A stretch of DNA of 64,000 nt from Micromonospora pattaloongensis (GCF_900107255.1 NZ_FNPH01000001.1:930001-994000), one strand, 5' to 3'; positions 33,823 to 42,920 are shown, counted from the first letter of the stretch. The notes: generated by a model from the letters alone, not told the origin. A program made the numbers and translations.

Positions 33823-35724
33823 ATGACACCCCGCCGCCGTCTCGCCGCAGGCGTCGCGGTCCTCCTGTTGGCCGGCTGCGACGCCGCGCCGCGCCGCGAG
33901 CCGGCCCAACCGGCGCCGCCGCTGCGGCTCGTCGCGTTCGACTCCTGCACCGACGTGCTCGCCGGGCTGAGGGCCGCGGCGAAAAAGAGCGTGGGGCCGT
34001 GGGGCCTGCCGGGCTCCATCGATTACAGCTTCCGGACCGGCCTCGACCGCGGCGGCAACCCCGCCGCGGCGGCCGAGTCCGCCGCGGGTGGCGGCGCCCC
34101 TGCCGGGCCCGACCACTCCGGCACCAACACGCACGAGGCCGGCGTCGACGAGCCGGACATCGTCAAGACGGACGGCCGGCGGATCGTCACGGTCAGCGCG
34201 GGGGTGCTGCGCAGCGTCGACCCGCACACCCGCCGCGTCACCGGCGAGCTGGCGCTGGCCACCGGCGATGAGGCCGAGGGGTACCGGTGGGCGCAGAGCA
34301 GCCTGCTGCTGCACGGCGACCGCGCGCTCGTGCTCATCTCCGGCCACGGCCGGGGCGGAGCGCGACCGGACATCGCGGGCGACTCGATGATCGTCGCCGG
34401 CCCCGAGCGACCCGTGCTGCTCCTGGTCGACCTGGCCGGGGCACCCAAGCTGCTCGGTCGGTACCGCATCGACGGCGCCCTCGTCGACGCCCGCCAGGTC
34501 GGCGGCGCCGCCCGCGTCGTCGTCCGGTCCTCGCCCCGGCTGACCTTCCCGGCGCCGCGCGGCGGCACCGACGCCCAGCGCCTCGCCGCCAACCGCGAGG
34601 CGATCGACGCGGCCCCGATCGAGGCGTGGCTCCCACGGTACGAGATCGACTCCGGGGGCCGCACCACCAGCGGCCGGATCGGGTGCGACCGCCTCCGCCA
34701 TCCGGACACGTACTCCGGGACCTCGATGGTGACGGTGCTCAGCTTCGACCTGACCCGGCCCGAGTTCGGCGACGGCGACCCCCTGACGGTGCTCGCCGAC
34801 GGCGACACGGTCTACAGCAACGGCGCGAACCTCTACGTCGTGAACGACCAGCGCTGGCGGGTCGTGCCGGGGCGGGCGGACTCGGCCGCGCCCGAACAGA
34901 GCAGCGAGATCTACCAGTTCGCCCTCGGGCCGTCGGGACGGCCGCGCTTCGTGACGTCGACCAAGGTGCCGGGCTGGCTGATCAACCAGTACGCGATGTC
35001 CGAATGGGACGGACACCTTCGGGTCGCCACCACATCGGGATTTGGCGGCGATCCCGCCCAGCAGAGCTCCACTGTCTACGTGCTCCGGGCCGACGGCCGG
35101 ACCCTGCGCGAGACAGGGCGCCTCGGCGGGCTCGGGAAGCGGGAGCGGATCTACGCGGTGCGCTTCACGGGCGACAAGGCGTACGTGGTGACGTTCCGGC
35201 AGATCGACCCGCTCTACACAGTGGATCTTCGGGAGCCGGGGGCGCCCCGGCTCGTCGGCGAGCTCAAAATCACCGGATATTCGGCGTACCTGCATCCGGT
35301 CGACAGTGGACGGCTGATCGGCGTCGGCCAGGAGGCGACGGATCGCGGCCGGGTCACCGGCACCCAGGTGTCGCTCTTCGACGTGGCCGACCCGGCCAAG
35401 CCCACCCGGATCGCCCAGCACCACGTGCCGGAGGCATCGTCGGAGGCCGAGCACGACCCGCACGCGTTCCTCTACTGGCCGCCGCAGCGGCTGCTGGTCA
35501 TGCCCCTCGACACCGCCAACGGCCCCGGCGCCCTCGCCCTGCGTGTCACCGACGACGGGCTCACCCGACTCGGCGTGCTCACCCATCCGAAGGCCGCACA
35601 GGGCGCCGTGCCGGTACGCCGGTCGCTGGTCGTGGGCGACACGCTCTGGACGTTGTCCGACGACGGACTGCTGGCCACCGATCTGTCCACGATGGAGAGG
35701 CTCGGCTGGACGCCCTTGACCTGA
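33823..35724 (+). CDS. Secreted beta-propeller lipoprotein
   Basis: The 633-residue protein has a lipoprotein signal (LAAGVAVLLLAGC, Cys near residue 18). A C-terminal beta-propeller family domain follows (PF09826 type): THEAGVDEPDIVKTDGRRIVTVSAGVLRSVDP, then repeated blades with GDKAYVVTFRQIDPLYTVDLREPGAPRLVGELKITGYSAYLHPVD and ATDRGRVTGTQVSLFDVADPAKPT. THEAGVDEPDIVKTDG is the family hallmark. It is probably anchored outside the membrane; function unknown. Confidence 0.9.
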   Translation: MTPRRRLAAGVAVLLLAGCDAAPRREPAQPAPPLRLVAFDSCTDVLAGLRAAAKKSVGPWGLPGSIDYSFRTGLDRGGNPAAAAESAAGGGAPAGPDHSGTNTHEAGVDEPDIVKTDGRRIVTVSAGVLRSVDPHTRRVTGELALATGDEAEGYRWAQSSLLLHGDRALVLISGHGRGGARPDIAGDSMIVAGPERPVLLLVDLAGAPKLLGRYRIDGALVDARQVGGAARVVVRSSPRLTFPAPRGGTDAQRLAANREAIDAAPIEAWLPRYEIDSGGRTTSGRIGCDRLRHPDTYSGTSMVTVLSFDLTRPEFGDGDPLTVLADGDTVYSNGANLYVVNDQRWRVVPGRADSAAPEQSSEIYQFALGPSGRPRFVTSTKVPGWLINQYAMSEWDGHLRVATTSGFGGDPAQQSSTVYVLRADGRTLRETGRLGGLGKRERIYAVRFTGDKAYVVTFRQIDPLYTVDLREPGAPRLVGELKITGYSAYLHPVDSGRLIGVGQEATDRGRVTGTQVSLFDVADPAKPTRIAQHHVPEASSEAEHDPHAFLYWPPQRLLVMPLDTANGPGALALRVTDDGLTRLGVLTHPKAAQGAVPVRRSLVVGDTLWTLSDDGLLATDLSTMERLGWTPLT

Positions 35725-35740
35725 CTCTCCTCCCCAGGTG

Positions 35741-35776
35741 GTGTGGGGCCCGGTTTCGGCGTGCCGGGCCCCACAC
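35741..35776. terminator. Bidirectional terminator
   Basis: 13-bp stem (GTGTGGGGCCCGG and complement) with a 10-nt loop, between the beta-propeller gene and the convergent TY-Chap-like gene. Confidence 0.8.
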
Positions 35777-35796
35777 GCCGCTCGGTGAGGTCGCTC

Positions 35797-36897
35797 CTAC
35801 AGGTACATCCCGGTCCGGTGCTCACCCGGATCCCGCTGGGCCGGCTTGTCCCCCTCGCCGAAGAAACGCTTACCGCCGAACTCGCCGTGCAGCCGATCGT
35901 CCAACTCGTCCGCCAAGCCGGTCATCACCTGGATCGCGAGCATGAGATGGCTGGCCTGGAAGTTCCGGCCGAACACGGGCACCGACGCCCACACCGTGTC
36001 CTCGGTGCAGTACAGCCGACCGATCGGCATCCGGTTGGTCAGCTCGGAGAGCCGGACGTAGAGCCGCTCGGTCGGCTCGACCTCGGTGAGCACCGGGGAG
36101 AAGACGTCGACCAGCGGCGGATTGTCCCGCACCCGGACGAAGACCATCGCCGAACCGGCGCGGATGCTCACGTCCCCGTCGGAGTCGACCTGCAGCTGCT
36201 CCGGATTGCTCTTCATCATCGTGGCGACGACCGTGCGTACCCGCTCGTCGAGCGGGATTGCCTCCGCGTCGCGCTGCGCCGAACGGGCCGCCTCCAGCGC
36301 CGCGTCGAGATCGCCGTTCCGCACCGCCTCGGGACGCGCGGCGCCGATCGGCTCCGCCTCGATCGGTTCATCGTCGGCGTCGTGCACGAGGTAGACCAGG
36401 AACGCCGGGTGCGGCGCGCCGTAGACGTCGCGGAGCGTGCGGGCGATCGTCGCGGCGAGGCGGCCGGCCTGCGCGGTCGTGGTGCTCAGCCCGAAGTCCT
36501 CACCCGAGCCCTCCACCACACCCGGCGGGGACCAGCCGAGCGCGACGAGGTCCGCGACCGCGGCCCGGTCCATCCGGAATCCCGGCGGCAGGGCGGCGTT
36601 GCCGACCGCCAGCGCGGTGATCCGGCCGTCGTCGCCGATCTGAACGCTGACCGAGTAGATCGCGTCGCCGGTGCCGGAGGCTGTCGGGTCCAGGGTCAGC
36701 TCGACGCGCGCCCCGGCCGGCAGCCGCGGCAGCGCGTCGCCGAGCGCGCGCGCGAACTCCTGCCACGCCTCGCGCACCTTGGCGCGCAGATCCGCCGTCG
36801 TCGGTTCGTCGAGCAGCACCGGGTCCAGGTATTGGGCCGCGTCCCCGGGCTGCTCACGGGCCTGGTCGCTCGCCGCGCCCGCGCCGTCGTCCGCCAT
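35797..36897 (-). CDS. YbjN/TY-Chap-like protein with RTGMYL tail
   Basis: The 366-residue cytoplasmic protein has two recognisable parts. Residues about 30-150 form a DUF-type alpha/beta domain with DPTASGTGDAIYSVSVQIG, PPGFRMDRAAVADLVALGW. Residues about 210-345 resemble T3SS-chaperone/YbjN (TY-Chap) domains: VRTVVATMMKSNPEQLQVDSDGDVSIRAGSAMVFVRV and LYVRLSELTNRMPIGRLYCTEDTVWASVPVFG. ATG 36897 has GGGAGGG 8 nt upstream. The last residues are RTGMYL, nearly the proteasome-docking end of Bpa (RTGQYL). The family call is moderate; the tail is directly visible. Confidence 0.75.
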   Translation of the reverse strand: MADDGAGAASDQAREQPGDAAQYLDPVLLDEPTTADLRAKVREAWQEFARALGDALPRLPAGARVELTLDPTASGTGDAIYSVSVQIGDDGRITALAVGNAALPPGFRMDRAAVADLVALGWSPPGVVEGSGEDFGLSTTTAQAGRLAATIARTLRDVYGAPHPAFLVYLVHDADDEPIEAEPIGAARPEAVRNGDLDAALEAARSAQRDAEAIPLDERVRTVVATMMKSNPEQLQVDSDGDVSIRAGSAMVFVRVRDNPPLVDVFSPVLTEVEPTERLYVRLSELTNRMPIGRLYCTEDTVWASVPVFGRNFQASHLMLAIQVMTGLADELDDRLHGEFGGKRFFGEGDKPAQRDPGEHRTGMYL

Positions 36898-37076
36898 GAT
36901 GATCACCCTCCCCGTCCGTCGGCCACAACCCTATCGACCGGACCGGCGGGCCGGCGCGCCCGGCTCTGGCGGGCGAGGGCACCCGGTACGCGCCCGTCGC
37001 GCGTGATCGGAGCGCGACCCGGGCCGCAGGTGCCGGGCGTCGGCCTGGCAGCACCGGATCGCGGACCGGGGAACGG

Positions 37077-37172
37077 CCGGCCCCGCGGGATCGGCGGTCA
37101 GGGAACCGCAGGCGCCGCGGGATCGTGGGTCACGCGGGCGGCCGGCGCCGCGGGCTCGTGGATCAGGGGGCG
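37077..37172. repeat. Three imperfect 32-33 bp tandem repeats
   Basis: The CCGCGGG core recurs at 37083, 37115 and 37148, each followed by a (T/C)CG(G/T)GG-type stretch. The third copy enters the 3' end of the DUF6457 gene, so repeat growth may have extended its coding tail. Confidence 0.5.
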
Positions 37173-37423
37173 GCCGACGCCGCCCCGGGGGTCGCGGAGG
37201 GCCAGGTGGCCGCAAGCGCGGTGAGCCGCGCCGCCGCCGTCGCGGGATCGGCGCCGCGACCCACGGCGAGGCCCAGCAGGTACGCCGTGACCGGCGCACC
37301 CGGACGCACCACGTTGTGCGCCACGTCCCGTGCCAGGTCCAGCACGAGCCTCGTCCGGGCGTCGTCCGGCGCCAGGCCCAGCTCCCGGCAGGCCGTCGCG
37401 GTCCACTCGTCCAGCACGTTCAT
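37163..37423 (-). CDS. DUF6457 domain protein
   Basis: The 86-residue helical protein [57 protein letters not shown] is a full DUF6457. It is usually found with MobA-like or FdhD genes in actinomycetes, and here it overlaps mobA by 4 nt (ATGA). It may assist molybdenum cofactor delivery; no biochemical role is established. Confidence 0.87.
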   Translation of the reverse strand: MNVLDEWTATACRELGLAPDDARTRLVLDLARDVAHNVVRPGAPVTAYLLGLAVGRGADPATAAARLTALAATWPSATPGAASAAP

Positions 37424-38025
37424 CGCGCCCACTCCTCCGCACGTCGCAGGTCGGCGTCAGTGTCGCAGTCGAACCACGGCGGCGGCCCCGACCCGGGCCA
37501 CGCGATCTCGGCGACGGTCAGGCCGCCGAGCAGCCCCCGCATCGAGGCCCCCGCCAACCCCTCCGGTCGCGCGGCGGCGAGCCGGGCGAGCGCCGCCCGC
37601 AGGGGACCCACGCGCCACATCCCGCAGAGCGACTGCCGCCGCCCGTCGTCGTCGACGTAGACGGCGCCGTCCGACGTGGACGCGTGAACGGCGTCGTAGA
37701 GCCGCAGCACGGCCGGCGTGGTCAGCAGCGGCAGATCGGCCGCGAGCACCGCGACCAGCTGGGCGCCGGGGTCGAGCAGCTCGATACCGGCGGCGATCGC
37801 GGCGACCGGTCCGCCGCCCGGCGGGTCCTCGCGGATCCACCGCACCGCGCCGGGCACGGCGACGTCGGTCCGGGGTCCGACGACGACGCACGGGTCGGCC
37901 GGCGCGACGGCCGCGAGCACCCGGTGCAGCATGGCCCGGCCGGCGACGGGCAGCGCAGGCTTGTGGACACCGTTCATCCGGCGGGCCGCGCCACCCGCCA
38001 GCACCGCCGCCGCGAACGCCGCCAT
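37420..38025 (-). CDS. mobA: Molybdenum cofactor guanylyltransferase, MobA-like
   Basis: The 201-residue nucleotidyltransferase has [31 protein letters not shown] (the LAGGxxxRMG..K motif), [13 protein letters not shown] (metal-binding Asp) and the C-terminal [16 protein letters not shown]. It adds GMP to molybdopterin to make MGD for bis-MGD enzymes such as formate dehydrogenase. ACCGTA at 38032-38037 (TACGGT on this strand) lies 6 nt upstream of the ATG. It is divergent from fdhD. Confidence 0.87.
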   Translation of the reverse strand: MAAFAAAVLAGGAARRMNGVHKPALPVAGRAMLHRVLAAVAPADPCVVVGPRTDVAVPGAVRWIREDPPGGGPVAAIAAGIELLDPGAQLVAVLAADLPLLTTPAVLRLYDAVHASTSDGAVYVDDDGRRQSLCGMWRVGPLRAALARLAAARPEGLAGASMRGLLGGLTVAEIAWPGSGPPPWFDCDTDADLRRAEEWAR

Positions 38026-38115
38026 CGCCCCACCGTAGCGCCGTCACCGGCCGGCCCGGCCGGCCCAACGTCGGGGCGCGCGGGCGAATTGACCGTCCTG
38101 GCGGAGAATGACGGC

Positions 38116-38961
38116 ATGGGACGGGCTACTGATCGGCGTTCGGTGCTGCGAATCGATCTCTCGACCGACGGGGGAGCGGTGCGACGGCCGGACACACTCG
38201 CCGCGGAGGAGCCGCTGGAGATCCGGGTCGGGACGCGGGGGCCGGAGCGGCGACCGCCGCTCGCCGTCACCATGCGCACCCCCGGCGACGACCTGGATCT
38301 GGCGGTCGGCTTCCTGCTCACCGAGGGGTTGATCCGGGACGCCGACGACGTGCTGACCGCCCAGCTCTGCGCCGGAACCGACACCCCGAACACCTACAAC
38401 GTGGTGGACGTGGTGCTCGCCGCGCACGTCCCGGCGCCGCAGACCGACCCCACCCGGAACTTCTACACCACGAGCTCCTGCGGCGTCTGCGGCAAGGCGA
38501 GCATCGACGCGGTGCGGACGCGGTCCCGGTTCACCGTCGCCGACGACCCGGTGACGGTCACGGCGGCCACGCTCGCCGGACTGCCGGACCGGCTCCGCGC
38601 CGCCCAGCGTGCCTTCGAGCGCACCGGCGGCCTGCACGCGGCCGGGCTGTTCACGCCCGACGGCGAACTGGTCGTGCTTCGCGAGGACGTCGGACGGCAC
38701 AACGCGGTCGACAAGGTGATCGGCTGGGCGGTGCGCGAGCGGCGGCTGCCGCTGCGCGGACACGTGCTGCTCGTGTCGGGCCGGGCCAGCTTCGAGCTCA
38801 CCCAGAAGGCCTGGATGGCCGGGGTCCCGCTGCTCGCCGCGGTGTCGGCCCCGAGCACCCTGGCGGCGGACCTGGCCGCCGAGGCCGGCATGACGCTGGT
38901 CGGCTTCCTGCGCGGCCCCACCATGAACGTCTACGCCGGCGGGCATCGGGTGCTGACCTGA
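38116..38961 (+). CDS. fdhD: Formate dehydrogenase accessory sulfurtransferase FdhD
   Basis: The 281-residue protein has [26 protein letters not shown] (the two reactive cysteines), [29 protein letters not shown] and [19 protein letters not shown]. FdhD passes sulfur from a cysteine desulfurase to bis-MGD before its insertion in formate dehydrogenase. No formate dehydrogenase gene is in the window. ATG 38116 is preferred over the out-of-frame ATG at 38108. Convergent with the DUF4192 gene. Confidence 0.95.
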   Translation: MGRATDRRSVLRIDLSTDGGAVRRPDTLAAEEPLEIRVGTRGPERRPPLAVTMRTPGDDLDLAVGFLLTEGLIRDADDVLTAQLCAGTDTPNTYNVVDVVLAAHVPAPQTDPTRNFYTTSSCGVCGKASIDAVRTRSRFTVADDPVTVTAATLAGLPDRLRAAQRAFERTGGLHAAGLFTPDGELVVLREDVGRHNAVDKVIGWAVRERRLPLRGHVLLVSGRASFELTQKAWMAGVPLLAAVSAPSTLAADLAAEAGMTLVGFLRGPTMNVYAGGHRVLT

Positions 38962-38968
38962 GGACCGC

Positions 38969-40039
38969 TCACGCCCGCGCGCGCCGGCGACGGCCCCGTG
39001 ACCCCGGCGCCCGGCGCCGGTCGGGAGGCGCCGGGCTCACCTCGGGCCAGCCGTCCAGGGTGGCGGGCGGAACGCCCTGCCGCAGCACGTCGGCCATCAG
39101 CAACGCCATCGAGTAGCCGGGGTCGCAGCCCAGCGCCCGCTCCACCGCGACGCCGGCCAGCGCCCCCTGCCCGGCGCGCCACGCCGCGAACGCGAGCAGA
39201 CTCGCCGGCGCGGCCACCAGGTCCGGCTGCGCCCGGCGCGCCACCTCGGTCCAGAGCTCGACGTGCCAGTCGTCGTCGCCGATGCGCTCCCACGCGTGGT
39301 CGCGGACCGGCAGATGCAGCAGCAGCACGGTCAACCAGGCCGTCTCGTCATCGGTCAGCCGGCCCCGTTCGCGATGCCGCTCCATCGCCTCGCGCACCGC
39401 CGCCGCACCCGCCTCGCGCAGCGCGCGCCCGCCGAGCAGGTCCGCCGACGGCGCCCGCTCCAACAGCATGCCGAGCCGCTCGTCCGCCCGCGTCGTGGCC
39501 TGCCGCATCGACTCCGCGGCCAGCCCGTCGACGGGCGCGACCTGTCGGGTGAGCGCGTCGCGCCCCGGCAGCGCGACGTGGCCGGCGACGGTCGCGGCCG
39601 CGGCCACTTGGCTGGCGGCCGGGTCGAAGGGGGTGCCCTCGGGCGGGCAGCAGTCGGGGTTGTCGCAGGTGTAGGACCAGTAGCGTCCGTCCGTGACGCG
39701 CAGCGAGTCGAGCACGCGTACGCCCCGCTCCCGCAGCGCCGCGCCGACCGCCGCGACCACCGCGGTCACCCGCTGCGGCGGCCCGTACCCGAGGACGGTC
39801 GCGCTCTGCGCCTCCTGCCGTGCGACGACGGCGGCGACGTGCGCCGCGGCGGCGTCGGGCGTGGGCCCGCCGCCCGCGGGGTCGGGCACGTCGCCACGGG
39901 CGACGAACGTGATCTTCTTGCCGCGCATCGCGACCACCACGACGCTGTCGGCCGGGTGGAACCCCAGCAGATAGGGGACGGCCGCGATCAGATCGGCGAT
40001 GGAACGCACGGACAGCCTGGTCGGCTCGGTCGAGGTCAT
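38969..40039 (-). CDS. DUF4192 family protein
   Basis: The 356-residue protein begins MTSTEPTRLSVRSIADLIAAVPYLLGFHPADSVVVVAMRG, the DUF4192 hallmark. It continues with VARQEAQSATVLGYGPPQRVTAVV and DSLRVTDGRYWSYTCDNPDCCPPEGTPFDP with three closely spaced cysteines that might bind zinc. The C-terminus is Arg-rich. It is predicted to be cytoplasmic and its function is unknown. ATG 40039 is chosen over the ATG-less extension to 40090. A DnaA-box pair lies upstream at 40090-40119. Confidence 0.85.
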   Translation of the reverse strand: MTSTEPTRLSVRSIADLIAAVPYLLGFHPADSVVVVAMRGKKITFVARGDVPDPAGGGPTPDAAAAHVAAVVARQEAQSATVLGYGPPQRVTAVVAAVGAALRERGVRVLDSLRVTDGRYWSYTCDNPDCCPPEGTPFDPAASQVAAAATVAGHVALPGRDALTRQVAPVDGLAAESMRQATTRADERLGMLLERAPSADLLGGRALREAGAAAVREAMERHRERGRLTDDETAWLTVLLLHLPVRDHAWERIGDDDWHVELWTEVARRAQPDLVAAPASLLAFAAWRAGQGALAGVAVERALGCDPGYSMALLMADVLRQGVPPATLDGWPEVSPAPPDRRRAPGSRGRRRRARA

Positions 40040-40089
40040 GGCGGGAGCCTGGCCGCCACGCACCGTGATCGCCAGGAGCCCCGGTCGCA

Positions 40090-40119
40090 CCTGTGGACGA
40101 CACGCGGGTTATCCACAGG
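40090..40119. promoter_or_regulatory. Inverted DnaA-box-like pair
   Basis: TTATCCACA (40109-40117) is a perfect DnaA box, and CCTGTGGA (40090-40097) forms its inverted partner (arms CCTGTGGA and TCCACAGG, 14 nt apart). It lies 50 bp upstream of the DUF4192 start. Confidence 0.55.
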
Positions 40120-40140
40120 CACGGAGAGTATCCGCGCTGG

Positions 40141-40650
40141 TCAGGAGCGGAATTGCAGATCGTGCAGCGCCATTCCGTCCCGCCAGCGCTGCGCCTGCCG
40201 CCCGAGATCGAGGGTCAACTCGAGCGCGGACAGCACGTCGTAGCCGGCGCCGTGCAGGCAGCGCAGCGCCTCGAGGTTGCGGGACTCCGGCGAGATCGTC
40301 AGCCGGGTCAGTCCCCGCCGCCGGGCCTGTTCCGCCACGTGATCGAGCAGTGCCCGCCCCACGCCCCGCCCGCGCCGCCCGGCCGTCACGACCACCGGCT
40401 CCACGACCCCCGTCCGGCCCTTCATGAGAAGCCCGACCAGACCGATCACCCCGTCGGCCGGATCCTCGGCGACCCACAACCCGGACAGGTCCAGCCGGGT
40501 CAGGTATTCGTCGAATGCCGCGCCGGGGTCCGCCCCGCCGAAGCCCGGGTCGTCGTAGAGTTCGCGGTGCTGCTCGGCCAGTTCAACCCAGAGCCGACGT
40601 CCCGCGCGGTGGTCGTGCGGCCGGTAGGGGCGGATCGACACATCGGTCAT
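40141..40650 (-). CDS. GNAT-family N-acetyltransferase
   Basis: The 169-residue protein shows the GNAT fold with IRPYRPHDHRAGRRLW at the start and the acetyl-CoA loop [18 protein letters not shown] (R/Q-x-x-G-x-G/A pattern). RNLEALRCLHGAGYDVLSALELTLDL follows. Substrate unknown. It lies between the DUF4192 and fructosamine kinase genes. Confidence 0.88.
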   Translation of the reverse strand: MTDVSIRPYRPHDHRAGRRLWVELAEQHRELYDDPGFGGADPGAAFDEYLTRLDLSGLWVAEDPADGVIGLVGLLMKGRTGVVEPVVVTAGRRGRGVGRALLDHVAEQARRRGLTRLTISPESRNLEALRCLHGAGYDVLSALELTLDLGRQAQRWRDGMALHDLQFRS

Positions 40651-40717
40651 GGTTCATGCTTACTCCGCATAGCCGGGCCGCGACACCCGGTTGGTGGGAA
40701 ACGGTTACGTTGCGCCC

Positions 40718-41608
40718 ATGGATCTGTCGTACCTGCGCTCGCACCCGCAGCACCTTCCGACATTCCTGACGCACCAGCGGATCCGCGAGACCCCCGTCCC
40801 CGGCGGTGACATCTGCACCACGACGCGTCTCACCCTGGACGACGGCGCCTCGATCTTCGCCAAGACCTGGCCCGAGCGCGCGGCCGCACCCGCGCCGGAC
40901 GGGTTCTTCGCGGCGGAGGCGGCGGGGCTGCGCTGGCTGCGCGCCGCGGACGCGGTCGCGGTCCCCGAGGTGATCGTGGCCCTGCCGACGCTGCTCGCGC
41001 TCGAATGGATCGACCCGGGACCGCCGACACCGGCCGCGGCGGAGCGGCTCGGGCGGGACCTGGCCGCGCTGCACCGCGCCGGCGCCCCGGCCTTCGGCGC
41101 GGAGTGGGTGGGCTTCGTCGGCGCGCTGCCGCAGGACAACACCCCCTCGGCCGGCCCGTGGCCGCAGTGGTTCGCGCAGCGCCGGCTGGAGCCGTATCTG
41201 CGGCGGTCCGTGGCGAACGGCGCGTTGTCCGCCGCCGAGGTCGCGCTGGTCGAGCGGGTGATCTCCCGGATCGACGGGTACGGCGGCGCCGAGCCGCCGG
41301 CGCGGATCCACGGCGATCTGTGGCCCGGCAACGTGCTGTGGGGCGCGGACGGGCGACCGTGGCTCGTCGACCCCGCCGCGCACGGCGGGCACCGGGAGAC
41401 CGACCTCGCCCAGCTCGCCCTCTTCGGCGGGGCGCCGCACCTCGACCGGATCGTCGACGCGTACCGCGAGACGTGGCCGCTCGCGGACGGCTGGCGCGAG
41501 CGCCGTCCCCTGCACCAGCTCCATCTCCTCCTGGTGCACACCACGCTCTTCGGCGCGGCATACCGGGATGCGGTCGCCCGGGCCGCCCGTGCCGTGCTGC
41601 GGTCATGA
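40718..41608 (+). CDS. Fructosamine kinase family protein
   Basis: The 296-residue APH/FN3K-fold kinase has ICTTTRLTLDDGASIFAKTW (phosphate and Lys region), RIHGDLWPGNVLWGADGRPWLVDPAAHGGHRETDLAQLALFGG with the catalytic Asp in HGDLWPGN and the metal-binding Asp in LVDPA. These enzymes phosphorylate ketoamines on glycated proteins or amino acids so they decay. TACGTT at 40706-40711 ends 6 nt before the ATG. It is followed 17 nt later by moaA. Confidence 0.9.
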   Translation: MDLSYLRSHPQHLPTFLTHQRIRETPVPGGDICTTTRLTLDDGASIFAKTWPERAAAPAPDGFFAAEAAGLRWLRAADAVAVPEVIVALPTLLALEWIDPGPPTPAAAERLGRDLAALHRAGAPAFGAEWVGFVGALPQDNTPSAGPWPQWFAQRRLEPYLRRSVANGALSAAEVALVERVISRIDGYGGAEPPARIHGDLWPGNVLWGADGRPWLVDPAAHGGHRETDLAQLALFGGAPHLDRIVDAYRETWPLADGWRERRPLHQLHLLLVHTTLFGAAYRDAVARAARAVLRS

Positions 41609-41625
41609 CGCGCTACCGTCGAGCG

Positions 41626-42657
41626 ATGACGATCGCGGGGGAGCCGGGGGGCGGGCTCGTCGACCGCTACGGCCGGGTCGCGACCGACCTGCGGGTGTCG
41701 CTGACTGACCGGTGCAACCTGCGGTGCACGTACTGCATGCCCGCGGAGGGCCTGGCGTGGCTGCCCGGCCCGGACGTGTTGACCGACGACGAGGTCGGAC
41801 GGTTGATCCGGGTGGCCGTCGAGCGGCTCGGCGTGACCGAGGTCCGGTTCACCGGCGGGGAACCGCTGCTCCGTCCCGGTCTGCCGCGCATCGTCGCCGC
41901 GGCCGCCGCGCTGACGCCGCGCCCCACCCTGTCGCTCACGACGAACGGCATCGGCCTCGCCCGGCTCGCCGGGCCGCTGCGCGCCGCCGGACTTGACCGG
42001 GTGAACGTCTCGCTGGACACGCTCGATTCGGACCGGTTCGCCCAGCTGACCCGGCGGCGACGGCTGCCCGACGTGCTCGCCGGGCTGGCCGGCGCGGCCG
42101 ACGCGGGGCTCGGCCCCGTCAAGATCAACGCTGTGCTGATGCGCGGCGTCAACGACACCGAGGCCCCCGAGCTGCTCCGGTTCGCGCTGGCACACGGCTA
42201 CGAGCTGCGCTTCATCGAGCAGATGCCGCTGGACGCGCAGCACTCATGGGACCGCGCGGCGATGATCACCGCGGCGGAGATCCTCGACCGGCTGGCGGCC
42301 GAGTTCATCCTGCTGCCCGACCCGGTGGCCCGGGGTGGGGCGCCGGCCGAGACCTGGCTCGTCGACGGCTTCACCGCGCCGGACGGCGGCCCCGCCCGGG
42401 TCGGTGTGATCGGCAGCGTGACCCGTCCCTTCTGCGGCGACTGCGACCGCACCCGGCTCACCGCCGACGGACAGGTCCGGGCCTGCCTGTTCGCCACCGA
42501 GGAGTCGGATCTGCGCGGAACGCTGCGCGCGGGCGCCGACGATGCGGAGCTGGCCCGGCGCTGGCGCGCGGCGATGTGGGGCAAGCGGGCGGGGCACGGC
42601 ATCGACGACCCGTCGTTCCTGCAGCCGGCTCGCCCGATGTCGGCGATCGGGGGGTGA
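41626..42657 (+). CDS. moaA: GTP 3',8-cyclase MoaA
   Basis: The 343-residue radical-SAM enzyme has CNLRCTYCMP (first [4Fe-4S], Cx3Cx2C), RFTGGEPLLRPGL and the C-terminal second cluster FCGDCDRTRLTADGQVRACLF (Cx2Cx13C), which binds GTP. It makes 3',8-cyclo-7,8-dihydro-GTP, the first step to molybdopterin. TACCGT (41614-41619) ends 6 nt before ATG 41626. It overlaps moaD by 4 nt. The C-terminal GG dipeptide in MSAIGG matches the family. Confidence 0.96.
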   Translation: MTIAGEPGGGLVDRYGRVATDLRVSLTDRCNLRCTYCMPAEGLAWLPGPDVLTDDEVGRLIRVAVERLGVTEVRFTGGEPLLRPGLPRIVAAAAALTPRPTLSLTTNGIGLARLAGPLRAAGLDRVNVSLDTLDSDRFAQLTRRRRLPDVLAGLAGAADAGLGPVKINAVLMRGVNDTEAPELLRFALAHGYELRFIEQMPLDAQHSWDRAAMITAAEILDRLAAEFILLPDPVARGGAPAETWLVDGFTAPDGGPARVGVIGSVTRPFCGDCDRTRLTADGQVRACLFATEESDLRGTLRAGADDAELARRWRAAMWGKRAGHGIDDPSFLQPARPMSAIGG

Positions 42658-42920
42658 GCGGAATCGACGGGAACAGCACGGTCACCGTGCGCTACTTCGC
42701 CGGGGCGCGGGCCGCGGCCGGGGTGACCGAGGAACGGCTGCCGTGCGGGCTGGACCGTGCCGCCCTGGTCGCCGAGTTGAGCTCCCGGCACGGCGCACGA
42801 CTCGGCGCGGTGCTCGCGGTGGCGAGTTTTCTGGTCGACGGGATGGCCTGGCATGATCATGGGGCGACGCTGCCCGCAGGTGCCACCGTCGACGTGTTAC
42901 CGCCGTTCGCGGGCGGCTGA
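42654..42920 (+). CDS. moaD: Molybdopterin synthase small subunit MoaD/ThiS
   Basis: The 88-residue ubiquitin-fold protein ends DVLPPFAGG; the final Gly-Gly is adenylated and thiocarboxylated to give the sulfur donor for molybdopterin. VTVRYFAGARAAAG at the start fits MoaD. GTG 42654 overlaps the moaA stop (GTGA). Codon 82 is TTA (42897-42899) in the conserved V-L-PPF tail, a rare codon in this genome. Confidence 0.92.
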   Translation: MSGIDGNSTVTVRYFAGARAAAGVTEERLPCGLDRAALVAELSSRHGARLGAVLAVASFLVDGMAWHDHGATLPAGATVDVLPPFAGG

